Shown: positions 1 to 6,187 of the stretch, in pieces | How the letters are laid out: each line of letters begins with the position of its first letter | Position numbering within the stretch: the stretch's first letter is position 1 | From: JALZDI01 sp965653225 | GTDB taxonomy: Bacteria; Actinomycetota; Actinomycetes; Propionibacteriales; Nocardioidaceae | Length of the DNA stretch: 12,080 nt | Assembly (NCBI GenBank): GCA_965653225.1 | Contig: CBFGZI010000112.1 | Location: 1 to 12,080, forward strand | Direction of reading: 5' to 3' | Position numbers and translations under genes: made by a program | Notes under the pieces: generated by a model | What the model was told of the DNA's origin: nothing | Databases searched by the model: none | What the model saw: only the letters and a program-made list of their open reading frames with translations

Positions 1-90
1 GGACGGCGGGAGCTGCTGTTCTGGGGCCTCCTCCTCGGCATGTTCCTCGGCTTCTCCACCGACTTCGTGATCGCTGCCGCCGGCGTCTGA
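1..90 (+). CDS. C-terminal tail of a membrane protein (5' end outside window)
   Basis: Frame 1 is open from the first base to a TGA at 88-90 and gives 29 residues. They start with a basic and acidic stretch (GRRELLFW) and continue as a hydrophobic segment (LLLGMFLGFSTDFVIAAAGV) that would form one membrane helix. All but two of the 29 codons end in G or C, as expected of a real gene in this genome. The start lies outside the window, so neither the family nor the total length can be told. It may be a small integral membrane protein or the end of a transporter. The reverse strand here gives only an Arg/Gly-rich translation and is not a better candidate. Confidence 0.55.
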   Translation, partial: GRRELLFWGLLLGMFLGFSTDFVIAAAGV

Positions 91-291
91 CTCCGGGCCG
101 TCCTCCAGCGCCGCCGTTCATCGCGCGGGCGATACGCTCCTCGGGGGCGGGGCCTTTGGCTCGCCATCACATCGCCGCCCTCCACCTGGCTACTACTGCA
201 CCAGTAGTACGGTATGCCGACAACGACCGCAGTTGCGGGCCTGGGATCGTCCCGTCAAGCCGAGATCGCCCCTGCGCGGGGAGAGGAGTCC
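91..291. other. Non-coding stretch upstream of the glycosyltransferase-deacetylase unit
   Basis: No reading frame here has convincing coding character. The only clear structure is the inverted repeat at 191-209. A TACGGT (208-213) fits an actinobacterial TAnnnT -10 element, but the hexamer 17-18 bp upstream does not resemble TTGACA. No hairpin followed by a T-tract is seen after the upstream gene's stop at 90. Confidence 0.5.
191..209. promoter_or_regulatory. 8-bp perfect inverted repeat, candidate repressor operator
   Basis: TACTACTG at 191-198 and CAGTAGTA at 202-209 are perfect reverse complements around a 3-base spacer (CAC). The right arm runs into a possible -10 element TACGGT at 208-213, so a bound dimer would block a promoter reading toward 292. 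The outer TACTAC...GTAGTA resembles operators of the BlaI/MecI/CopY winged-helix repressors, but those usually have a shorter central spacing. No such repressor is encoded in the window. The symmetry is seen directly; the operator role is inferred. Confidence 0.45.
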
Positions 292-606
292 GTGAGCGCC
301 AGCGTTCGGCTCCGTTCTTCGCTGCCTGAGGCGTCACCGCCCGGGCAGCGGCGCACCGCTGCCGCACACGTGCGGGCACGTGGCCGGCGTTGCCGGCGGG
401 AGCTGAGTCATGGCGATCGACTCGGCTACGCCGTTCGCACAACGTTGGGCGTCAAGTCGGCAGGCGTTGCCCGTTGGGCCATCTCCATGCCCCACTACTT
501 GCGCCAGATGATCCCGATGGTCCCCCCGGGCGGTGGCCCGCGCAACGCCCGGCGGAGCAAGCCCGCTCGCAGCCAACGCCTGCGCTTCCCCACGGCGGTG
601 GAATAG
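292..606 (+). CDS. Possible small basic protein, 104 aa, unknown function
   Basis: A GTG at 292 is preceded by a strong purine-rich ribosome site (GAGAGGAG, about 283-288), and the frame stays open to TAG at 604-606, directly abutting the ATG of the glycosyltransferase at 607. About 78 % of codons end in G or C, rising in the second half, which is compatible with real coding. The product is rich in Arg (RARGRRCRREL) and has a mildly hydrophobic segment (ARWAISMPHYLRQMIPMVPP) around residues 61-80. No domain is recognised. An in-frame ATG at 214 would lengthen it but has no ribosome site. If real, it is the first gene of a coupled three-gene unit. The alternative is a 5' leader that is open by chance because of high GC. 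Confidence 0.35.
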   Translation: MSASVRLRSSLPEASPPGQRRTAAAHVRARGRRCRRELSHGDRLGYAVRTTLGVKSAGVARWAISMPHYLRQMIPMVPPGGGPRNARRSKPARSQRLRFPTAVE

Positions 607-1779
607 ATGTCATTGGCCACCTCCCTCGGGTTCGCATCGATCAGCGAGGGCGAGCAACCCGGGCGCGCGCAACGGATCGTGATCATCTCCGCCGGTGTCG
701 GCGCAGGTCACGACGGTGCTGCCCGTCAGCTGCGGACTCGCCTGGTCGATCTCGGCTACCAGGTCTCCGTCTTCGACTTCCTCGATCTCCTGCCGGGTTC
801 GATCGGCCCGCTGCTGCGCAGCACGTACCACCTCCAGCTCCGCGCCGCGCCACAAACGTGGCAATGGGTGCTCGGCGCAACCGCCCACAAGTCCAGCTTG
901 TCCGCTGTGGCCGCGAAGCTGGCCCGTCTGGCAGAGCCCGGCGTCCTCAGCACGGTCGACGCAGCGACGACCGCGGTCGTCTCCACCTACCCGCTGGCGA
1001 GCCAGGTGCTCGGGCAGCTGCGCGAGGCGGGACGCATCCAGAGCCCGGTCATCACCTACCTGACCGACATGTCCGTCCATCCGCTTTGGGTGGCGGACGG
1101 CGTCGACGCCCACCTGGCTCTTGACGCCGTCCCGGCAGACCAGGCCACCCGGCTCGGGGCTGCCGGGGTCACGGTGTCTCGCCCGACCGTGTCGCCACGC
1201 TTCCGCCCCCGGGCCAACGGCGAGGAGCAACAAGCTGCCCGTCGCAGGTTCGGCCTGCCTCCGACCGGGAGGCTGGCACTGGTCACCACCGGCTCGTGGG
1301 GAGTGGGAGCGGTCGAGAAGTCGGCCTACGACATCGAGACAACCGGGCTGGCGGTCCCGGTCATCGCCTGCGGGAGCAACCATGCCCTCCGTACGCGACT
1401 GGAGGCCTCCGGTGTCGGCATTGCCATGGGCTGGGTCGACGACATGGCGACGCTGATGCACGCCTGCGACGTCGTGGTCCAGAACGCCGGCGGCTTGACG
1501 TGCCTGGAGGCACTGGCCAGTGGACTGCCGGTCATCAGCTACCGCTGCCTGCCAGGGCACGGCCGCACGAACGCGGCTGCGTTGGTGCAGGCCGGCTGGT
1601 GCCCGTGGCCGCGCAGCACACAACAGCTGGCCGAGGAGCTCGGCCTTACGCTCGCCCAACCTCCACCGACCCGGCTGAGCCGCAGCGCGTCGCAGGATGC
1701 CGCAGTCCTCATCGACCGGATGATCCATGCGAGTGCCGGCAGGTCGGCCACCGACGCGGCCTTGGCGGTGCAACCGTGA
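607..1779 (+). CDS. MGDG-synthase-like GT28 family glycosyltransferase
   Basis: This 390-aa protein is a GT-B fold enzyme of the MGDG synthase/UgtP/MurG group, which moves a sugar from a nucleotide-sugar donor to a lipid acceptor at the inner face of the membrane. The N-terminal domain opens with the family's Gly-rich SAGVGAGHDGAA (residues 28-39), followed by an acceptor-side region with VFDFLDLLPG. The C-terminal donor domain has TTGSWGVGA (about 225-235) and QNAGGLTCLEA (292-302), the expected GGxT...E nucleotide-sugar motif, then GLPVISYRCLPGHGRTNA. The ATG at 607 immediately follows the TAG of the small upstream frame, with a weak GGTGG site at 597-601. The stop overlaps the ATG of the deacetylase, so the two are translationally coupled. 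The exact sugar and lipid cannot be read from the sequence; a glycolipid or polysaccharide precursor is likely. Confidence 0.85.
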   Translation: MSLATSLGFASISEGEQPGRAQRIVIISAGVGAGHDGAARQLRTRLVDLGYQVSVFDFLDLLPGSIGPLLRSTYHLQLRAAPQTWQWVLGATAHKSSLSAVAAKLARLAEPGVLSTVDAATTAVVSTYPLASQVLGQLREAGRIQSPVITYLTDMSVHPLWVADGVDAHLALDAVPADQATRLGAAGVTVSRPTVSPRFRPRANGEEQQAARRRFGLPPTGRLALVTTGSWGVGAVEKSAYDIETTGLAVPVIACGSNHALRTRLEASGVGIAMGWVDDMATLMHACDVVVQNAGGLTCLEALASGLPVISYRCLPGHGRTNAAALVQAGWCPWPRSTQQLAEELGLTLAQPPPTRLSRSASQDAAVLIDRMIHASAGRSATDAALAVQP

Positions 1780-2570
1780 TGCGAGGTGGACGACACACCG
1801 CATCGTGGCTCGCGGGAGCCCTGTTGGTTGCCCAGGCCGCTCCCGCCGTCAGCGTCATCACCCCGCTGAGGCGCAGGGTATGGCCCACACTGGCCGGTGC
1901 CGGCCGAGACGGTCATGTGGCGCTCACGTTCGACGACGGACCAGACCGCGCCTCGACGCCGGCGTTTCTGGAGCTTCTGCGGGAACACGAGGTCCGGGCG
2001 ACATTCTTCCTGCTCGGACGGATGCTGCTGACCAACCCAGAGGTCGGAGAGCAGATCGCTGCCGCGGGTCACGAGGTCGCGGTGCACGGCTGGGACCATC
2101 GGCCGGCCCCCCTGTACGGACCCGGCGCGGCCTACGACGGCCTCGCCCGCACCTGTGACCTCATCAGCCAGACCACGGGGACCCGTCCGCGCTGGTACCG
2201 GCCTCCGTACGGCGTCCTCAGCGCCAGCGTGCACCGTGCGGCGCGCAGGCTCGATCTCACACCGGTCCTGTGGACGACCTGGGGCCGCGACTGGCGCGCA
2301 CGCGCCACACCCGGCTCGATCACCAGCACGGTGGCCCGCCGCCTCGAGGGCGGCGGAACCATCCTCCTGCACGACTCGGACTGCACCAGCGCGCCGGGTT
2401 CCTGGCGCGCCACGCTCGCGGCGCTTCCCGACATCATCACCGGCGTGCGCTCGCAAGGACTGGAGATCGGTCCGCTGCTCGAGCACTCAGCCCCATCAGC
2501 CGTCCCGGCGTCGGCGTTCCCCGGAGTAGCGGCGCCTCGGCCTCACTCGGCGCGCTGTCGCTGCCGGTAG
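1779..2570 (+). CDS. NodB-domain polysaccharide deacetylase
   Basis: This 263-aa protein is a carbohydrate esterase family 4 (NodB) enzyme that removes acetyl groups from N-acetylated polysaccharide outside the membrane. All five NodB motifs are visible: TFDDGPD (residues 50-56, catalytic base and metal Asp), HGWDH (103-107, metal His pair), RPPYG (141-145), DWR (171-173) and LHDS (197-200). Residues 8-27 are hydrophobic after a short basic N-terminus and could be a signal peptide or membrane anchor. The ATG at 1779 shares its A with the TGA of the glycosyltransferase (TGATG), so reinitiation is likely. In-frame codons further upstream lie inside that gene and are not used. The last ~25 residues follow the NodB domain, are Ser/Ala/Arg/Cys-rich, and read antisense through the end of the convergent CGNR gene. 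The substrate is unknown. Confidence 0.88.
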   Translation: MRGGRHTASWLAGALLVAQAAPAVSVITPLRRRVWPTLAGAGRDGHVALTFDDGPDRASTPAFLELLREHEVRATFFLLGRMLLTNPEVGEQIAAAGHEVAVHGWDHRPAPLYGPGAAYDGLARTCDLISQTTGTRPRWYRPPYGVLSASVHRAARRLDLTPVLWTTWGRDWRARATPGSITSTVARRLEGGGTILLHDSDCTSAPGSWRATLAALPDIITGVRSQGLEIGPLLEHSAPSAVPASAFPGVAAPRPHSARCRCR

Positions 2571-3079
2571 GCCGCAACCGCGTGGCGGTTTCCGCAGGCG
2601 ACGGAGCAGAACCGCTTGGAGCGGTTGCGAGACAGGTCGAGGGCGACGCCGTCGCAGGCCTCGTCGGCGCAGATCCCGAGCCGCGACATCTCGTCGGCGC
2701 GGATCACGTCGATCATCGCCATCGCCGTCTCCACGATGATCCGGGTGGCCAGCGGTCGCTGGTAGTCGATGGCGTGTACGTGCCAGTCGAACTCGTCGTG
2801 CCGTACCAGCCGGGGTACGGCCTGGGCCTCGGCGAGCATGTCGTTGACGATCTCGACGGCCCCGTCGCGGTCGGCCGTGAGCAGCTCGCGCAGCCGCGGA
2901 CGGACTGCGCGCACGGCGTCGAGCTCAGCGCGGGTGCGGTCCCTTCGCCCGGTGTAGCCGAACCGCGTGTAGAACTCGTCGAGCTCCTCGATCGTGGTCA
3001 GGGAGTCGGGGGGCTCGGCGCTGTTGACCAGGACGACCGCGCACTGCAGGGCCTGCTCGGTGTCATAGGCAAAAGGCAC
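2543..3079 (-). CDS. CGNR zinc-finger transcriptional regulator
   Basis: This 178-aa protein has the layout of the ABATE/CGNR family: an N-terminal ABATE-like domain (residues 1 to about 125, with SAEPPDSLTTIEELDEFYTRFG) and a C-terminal zf-CGNR motif. Cys137, Cys142, Cys158 and Cys162 are the likely zinc ligands, and CGNR itself is residues 162-165 in FCSVACGNRHAVAAYRQRQ. Members are regarded as DNA-binding regulators, often next to the gene they control. The GTG start at 3079 (minus strand) has no Shine-Dalgarno but follows a TAATCT -10-like hexamer by six bases, so it may be leaderless. It is divergent from the EamA transporter with only 39 bp between start codons, which suggests it controls that gene and itself. 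Its 3' end overlaps the deacetylase gene by 28 bp. Confidence 0.88.
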   Translation of the reverse strand: MPFAYDTEQALQCAVVLVNSAEPPDSLTTIEELDEFYTRFGYTGRRDRTRAELDAVRAVRPRLRELLTADRDGAVEIVNDMLAEAQAVPRLVRHDEFDWHVHAIDYQRPLATRIIVETAMAMIDVIRADEMSRLGICADEACDGVALDLSRNRSKRFCSVACGNRHAVAAYRQRQRAE

Positions 3080-3118
3080 ATTGACAGATTACACGACTCG
3101 CCTCTAGCGTCATGTGCC
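3075..3118. promoter_or_regulatory. Inverted repeat spanning the CGNR/EamA divergent promoters
   Basis: GGCACAT at 3075-3081 and ATGTGCC at 3112-3118 are perfect reverse complements separated by 30 bp. Read outward on each strand, the half-sites are GGCACATTGAC and GGCACATGAC, so similarity goes slightly past the perfect 7 bp. The left arm contains the GTG start of the CGNR gene and the right arm abuts the ATG of the exporter, with both promoters between. Binding of the CGNR regulator here is inferred from position only. Confidence 0.4.
3081..3110 (+). promoter_or_regulatory. Promoter of the EamA exporter gene (probably leaderless)
   Basis: A perfect TTGACA -35 hexamer lies at 3081-3086 and a TAGCGT -10 (TAnnnT type) at 3105-3110, 18 bp apart. 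The -10 ends 8 bases before the ATG at 3119, so transcription would begin at or next to the A of the start codon. No ribosome site precedes the ATG, which fits a leaderless message, common in actinobacteria. The opposite strand carries TAATCT (3085-3090 on the plus strand), the likely -10 for the divergent regulator gene; it overlaps this -35. Confidence 0.6.
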
Positions 3119-4075
3119 ATGGCGACAGTGACCCATGACAGGCTGGCGGCCGGGACCATCAGTGGTTTCGGCTTCGCGCTGGCCTCCGCGCTGTCGTTCG
3201 GGCTGTCCGGCCCGCTGGCGCGGGGGCTGCTCGACACCGGCTGGAGCCCGGGGGCGGTCACCCTGATCCGCATCGGCCTGGCCGCCACACTGGTGGTGCC
3301 GTTCGGCCTCGCCGCGCTGCGCGGCCGATGGCACCTGCTGGGGCGCAGCGCCGGCACGATCCTCGGCTACGGCACCTTCGCCGTGGCCGGTGCCCAGTTC
3401 TGCTACTTCTCCGCGGTCCAGTACATGCAGGTGGCCCCGGCGCTGCTGATCGAGTTCACCGCCCCGGTCGCGGTCGTGGTCTGGCTGTGGCTGCGACACG
3501 GCCAGCGCCCAAGTCCGGTGACGGTGCTCGGCATCGTCCTCGCAGTCCTCGGCCTGGTGCTCGTGGTCGGCCTGGTCTCCGGCACGCAGGTGAGCCTGAC
3601 AGGAGTGCTGTGGGCGCTTGGCTCGATGGTGGGCTGCTCGGTCTACTTCCTGCTCTCCGCCGAGAACGGCCGTGGCCTGCCGCCGCTGGCCCTCGCCTCC
3701 GGCGGCCTGGTGGTCGGCGCCGTCCTGCTGGGGCTGCTGGCGGCCGGCGGCCTGCTGCCGATGGCGGTGACCGACGCCCCGGCGGCCTACAACGGCGTCG
3801 ACGTCGCCTGGTGGGTCCCGCTGGTGCTGCTCGGGCTGGTGACCGCCGCGATGGCCTACAGCCTCGGCATCGCCGCGATCCGGCGGCTGGGCTCGCGGCT
3901 GGCCTCCTTCGTCGGCCTGACCGAGGTGCTGGCCGCGCTCGGCTGGGCCTGGCTGCTGCTCGCCGAGCTGCCGTCGACCGTGCAGCTGCTCGGGGCTGTG
4001 CTGATCGTCTTCGGTGTGGCTGCGGTGAAGCTGGGCGAGCGCCAGATGCCCCAGCGAACCGCGGAGGCCATGTGA
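3119..4075 (+). CDS. EamA (DMT superfamily) exporter
   Basis: This 318-aa, very hydrophobic protein has the two tandem EamA repeats of RhtA/YdcZ-type drug/metabolite exporters (about residues 13-140 and 155-295), for roughly ten membrane helices. The first repeat has FGFALASALSFGLSGPLARGLLDTGWSPGAVTLIR and the second ends with the family-like AYSLGIAAIRRLGSRLASFVGLTEVLAALGWAWLLLAE, where the second half of the fold mirrors the first. A short charged tail (KLGERQMPQRTAEAM) follows. Substrates in the family include amino acids and other small metabolites; none can be assigned here. The ATG at 3119 is chosen because the promoter places the transcript start there and because the open frame further upstream runs antisense through the CGNR gene. 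Divergence from that regulator suggests regulated export. Confidence 0.9.
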   Translation: MATVTHDRLAAGTISGFGFALASALSFGLSGPLARGLLDTGWSPGAVTLIRIGLAATLVVPFGLAALRGRWHLLGRSAGTILGYGTFAVAGAQFCYFSAVQYMQVAPALLIEFTAPVAVVVWLWLRHGQRPSPVTVLGIVLAVLGLVLVVGLVSGTQVSLTGVLWALGSMVGCSVYFLLSAENGRGLPPLALASGGLVVGAVLLGLLAAGGLLPMAVTDAPAAYNGVDVAWWVPLVLLGLVTAAMAYSLGIAAIRRLGSRLASFVGLTEVLAALGWAWLLLAELPSTVQLLGAVLIVFGVAAVKLGERQMPQRTAEAM

Positions 4076-4110
4076 TCTTCCTGACAATCCGGACTCAGGG
4101 CTGGATGTCG

Positions 4111-4131
4111 GGGTAAAGAGCACCTTTACCC
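4111..4131 (+). terminator. Inverted repeat after the EamA gene, possible terminator stem
   Basis: GGGTAAAG (4111-4118) and CTTTACCC (4124-4131) pair perfectly around a 5-base loop, 35 bp after the exporter's stop. The stem is only half GC and is followed by GGGCCCGATCTTGTTG, which is T-rich but has no T-run. It could be a weak or T-tract-less terminator, or a dimeric operator. Confidence 0.35.
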
Positions 4132-4171
4132 GGGCCCGATCTTGTTGTACCCACCAATCGGGTTCTGCGGA

Positions 4172-4191
4172 CCGGCGAGTGCGCTCGCCGG
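4172..4191 (+). terminator. GC-rich 8-bp hairpin, possible T-tract-less terminator
   Basis: CCGGCGAG (4172-4179) and CTCGCCGG (4184-4191) are perfect complements around the loop TGCG. The stem is strong, but no T-run follows. It sits about 97 bp past the exporter's stop. The 9-mer GGACCGGCG overlaps its left arm (4169-4177) and recurs at 4204-4212, so an alternative pairing with downstream bases is possible. Confidence 0.35.
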
Positions 4192-4472
4192 ACCGTCCCC
4201 GACGGACCGGCGTTCGGGGCACGACTGCCGGGTATTGCCCGCCATCTGGCAGAATCCCGGGCCGTTGGCCGGGTAAGGCTTTCAACGGTAACGGTGCCGT
4301 GGCCGCGGGTGTCGTGGCAGGCGCGTCGTCAGCCGCGCTCCCCCGGGCGCGTGCGCCGGTGCCCGGATCGGGCGCGCTGCTGCCGCGACGGCGGCAACGC
4401 AACCGGCGCCCTGGCACTGCAAGTCGGTGTCTACGGTGCGAAACGACGAGTCGGCGACGGAGAGAGGCGTCC

Positions 4473-6131
4473 ATGCGGATTGCTCTGGTGACCGAGAGCT
4501 GGGCACCGAACGTCGACGGCATGGTCGTGCGGCTGGAGAACACCGTGCGCGAGCTGCGCGCCGAGGGGCACGAGACGATGGTGGTGGCGCCCACCACCGG
4601 CACCCGGCTCAGCGGGGTCCAGGAGTACCGCACCAGGAACATCAGCCTGGGCTTCCTGTACGGCGGGCGCCCGTGGGGGCTACCGGACTGGAGCGTGCGG
4701 CCGGTCCTGGAGGAGTTCGACCCCGATGTGGTGCATGTGGTCAACCCGGTGCTGATGGGAGGGGTGGCGGCGTGGCTGGTCCGCTCGCGCTATCCGGTGG
4801 TGGTGAGCTACCACACCGATGTGGTCGCCTACGCCAGGCACTACCACCTGGGCTGGCTGAAGGGGCTTATCAAGAGTGCGATGCGGCACACCTACCGGCC
4901 TGCCGCGGTGCGGCTGGCCACCTCCGAGCTGGGTCGCAGGCGCCTTGCGGAGGCCGGCATCGGCGAGGTCGAGCTGTGGTCACGCGGGGTGGACAAAGAG
5001 ATGTTCCGGCCCGATCGCGACGGGTCGGCGATGCGTGCCCGGCTGAATCCGGACCCGGATGTGCCGCTGGTGCTCTACGTCGGCCGGCTGGCCTCGGAGA
5101 AGGGGTGCGAGCGGTTGCTGCCCCTGCTCGAGTGTGACCCACCGGTGCATGTCGCCTTCGTCGGCGACGGCCCGGACTCCGAGCGCCTGCAGCGGCTGTT
5201 CGACCACGAGCGCGTGACCTTCGCCGGATGCCTGGTCGGGGAGGACGTCGCCGACGCCTATGCCGCGGCCGACGTCTTCGTGTTCCCCTCGGCCACCGAC
5301 ACGCTGGGGCTGGTGCTGCTGGAGGCCATGGCCTGCGACGTGCCGGTCGTCGCCGCCGACACCGAGGCAGCACGAGAAACCCTGGCGGGCTACCCCAACC
5401 ATGTCCTGGTCGACAGCTCCCGAGACGACGAGATCGTCGAGTGCACCGAGAAGGCACTGGGCATGGCCTCCTCGGGCGAGCAGCAGCCCCGCCATTCCCC
5501 GGCCAACTGGCGGGGCGCCACGAACGATCTCCTCCGTGTATACGAACAGGCGCGCTACACAGCGACCGCCCAAGCACCAGGCCACGGCACCCGCATCAGT
5601 CGCTTCGCCGTGGTCGGAGCCATGAACGCCGGCGTCGACCTCGCGGTGTTCAACCTGCTGCTGTTCCTCTTCCCCGACCCGTCACCGACGATGCTGGTCG
5701 TCTACAACACCTGCGCGGTCGTCGCCGCGCTCACCAACAGCTACCTCTGGAACCGACACTGGACCTTCAGGGAGCGGCGCCCGCGTGCGCCCGGGCGCCC
5801 GTGGCGGCAGCGGTTGCTCTTCGCCTTGCAAGGCGGCGTCAACATTGCCGTCAACGATGCGGCCGTGGTGGGCCTGTCGGTGCTGATCTCGTGGTTCGGC
5901 GTCCAGTCGGCACTGGCCGCGAACAGCGCCAAAGTCATCGCCATGTTGGTTGCGTCCAGCATCAGCTACTGGCTGTTGCACCGCTTCGTCTTCGTCCGCA
6001 AGCGAGCGACAGACGCGCCCAGCGCCACGGAGCACGCCACGGAGCACGCCGAGGACCACGCCGAGGAGGACGCCGCGAAGGACGCCGACCTCGAGCCAGA
6101 GCCCCGTCAGGACGAGCCCGTCGGCCGCTGA
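4473..6131 (+). CDS. GT4 mannosyltransferase-like enzyme fused to a GtrA membrane domain
   Basis: This 552-aa protein joins two domains. Residues 1 to about 365 are a GT4 retaining glycosyltransferase close to the PimB/MgtA GDP-mannose group: VTESWAPNVDGM at the N-terminus, SYHTD (112-116), SRGVDKEMFRP, YVGRLASEKG (202-211, Arg205 and Lys210 for the nucleotide diphosphate), FVGDGPDSERL, and DTLGLVLLE (276-284), where the first acidic residue of the EX7E pair is Asp. From Arg374 a GtrA domain follows, with four hydrophobic helices and the signatures NSYLWNRHWTF and SYWLLHRFVFVRKR. GtrA proteins are thought to help move polyprenyl-phosphate sugars across the membrane. A charged tail (518-552) ends the protein. 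The ATG at 4473 follows a good ribosome site (GAGAGG, 4462-4467). No partner gene adjoins it. A role in lipid-linked mannose synthesis and presentation is inferred. Confidence 0.87.
   Translation: MRIALVTESWAPNVDGMVVRLENTVRELRAEGHETMVVAPTTGTRLSGVQEYRTRNISLGFLYGGRPWGLPDWSVRPVLEEFDPDVVHVVNPVLMGGVAAWLVRSRYPVVVSYHTDVVAYARHYHLGWLKGLIKSAMRHTYRPAAVRLATSELGRRRLAEAGIGEVELWSRGVDKEMFRPDRDGSAMRARLNPDPDVPLVLYVGRLASEKGCERLLPLLECDPPVHVAFVGDGPDSERLQRLFDHERVTFAGCLVGEDVADAYAAADVFVFPSATDTLGLVLLEAMACDVPVVAADTEAARETLAGYPNHVLVDSSRDDEIVECTEKALGMASSGEQQPRHSPANWRGATNDLLRVYEQARYTATAQAPGHGTRISRFAVVGAMNAGVDLAVFNLLLFLFPDPSPTMLVVYNTCAVVAALTNSYLWNRHWTFRERRPRAPGRPWRQRLLFALQGGVNIAVNDAAVVGLSVLISWFGVQSALAANSAKVIAMLVASSISYWLLHRFVFVRKRATDAPSATEHATEHAEDHAEEDAAKDADLEPEPRQDEPVGR
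6024..6083 (+). repeat. Five degenerate 12-bp tandem repeats coding for the acidic tail
   Basis: Units start at 6024, 6036, 6048, 6060 and 6072. The first two are identical (GCCACGGAGCAC); the next three diverge (GCCGAGGACCAC, GCCGAGGAGGAC, GCCGCGAAGGAC). In frame they encode ATEH, ATEH, AEDH, AEED and AAKD (residues 518-537) at the cytoplasmic end of the GtrA domain. The unit length keeps the frame, so copy number could vary without breaking the gene. Confidence 0.8.
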
Positions 6132-6187
6132 CCTACCCGAGCCGGGCCAATGACGGTCGCGGGCACGGACAGCACCCCAACGGGACG

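Larger units (their letters stand above)
4076..4472. other. 397-bp non-coding region with several short hairpins
   Basis: Frames here are open only because of high GC: upstream extension of the next gene's frame gives a Pro/Arg/Ala-rich translation without domain character. The first ~200 bp contain several inverted repeats: 4111-4131, 4172-4191 and 4256-4273, plus weaker ones at 4135-4162 and 4190-4208 (one mismatch). They may end transcription of the exporter gene or form a structured leader for the glycosyltransferase. No T-run follows any of them. No convincing promoter is seen; TTGGCC (4265-4270) and TAACGG (4289-4294) are 18 bp apart but weak. Confidence 0.5.

Noticed and set aside
410..510. 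33-codon frame starting ATG at 410 inside the small basic frame
   Set aside because: Short, no ribosome site and no recognisable product.
610..1803. 397-codon open frame on the minus strand across the glycosyltransferase
   Set aside because: It mirrors the real gene's codon structure in high-GC DNA; the translation is Arg/Gly/Ala-rich without domains, while the plus strand has clear GT28 motifs.
2270..3118. Upstream extension of the EamA frame
   Set aside because: It would read antisense through the whole CGNR gene; the promoter and family length support ATG at 3119.
4201..4300. Possible riboswitch before the GT4-GtrA gene
   Set aside because: Only short hairpins are seen; no known riboswitch core could be matched by eye.
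4179..4472. Upstream extension of the GT4-GtrA frame
   Set aside because: Pro/Arg/Ala-rich translation, no ribosome site, and the GT4 fold starts right after ATG 4473 with a good ribosome site.
3110..4744. 544-codon open frame on the minus strand across the EamA gene and into the GT4 gene
   Set aside because: Antisense artefact: Gln/Arg/His-rich repetitive translation, and it spans two real genes plus the intergenic region.
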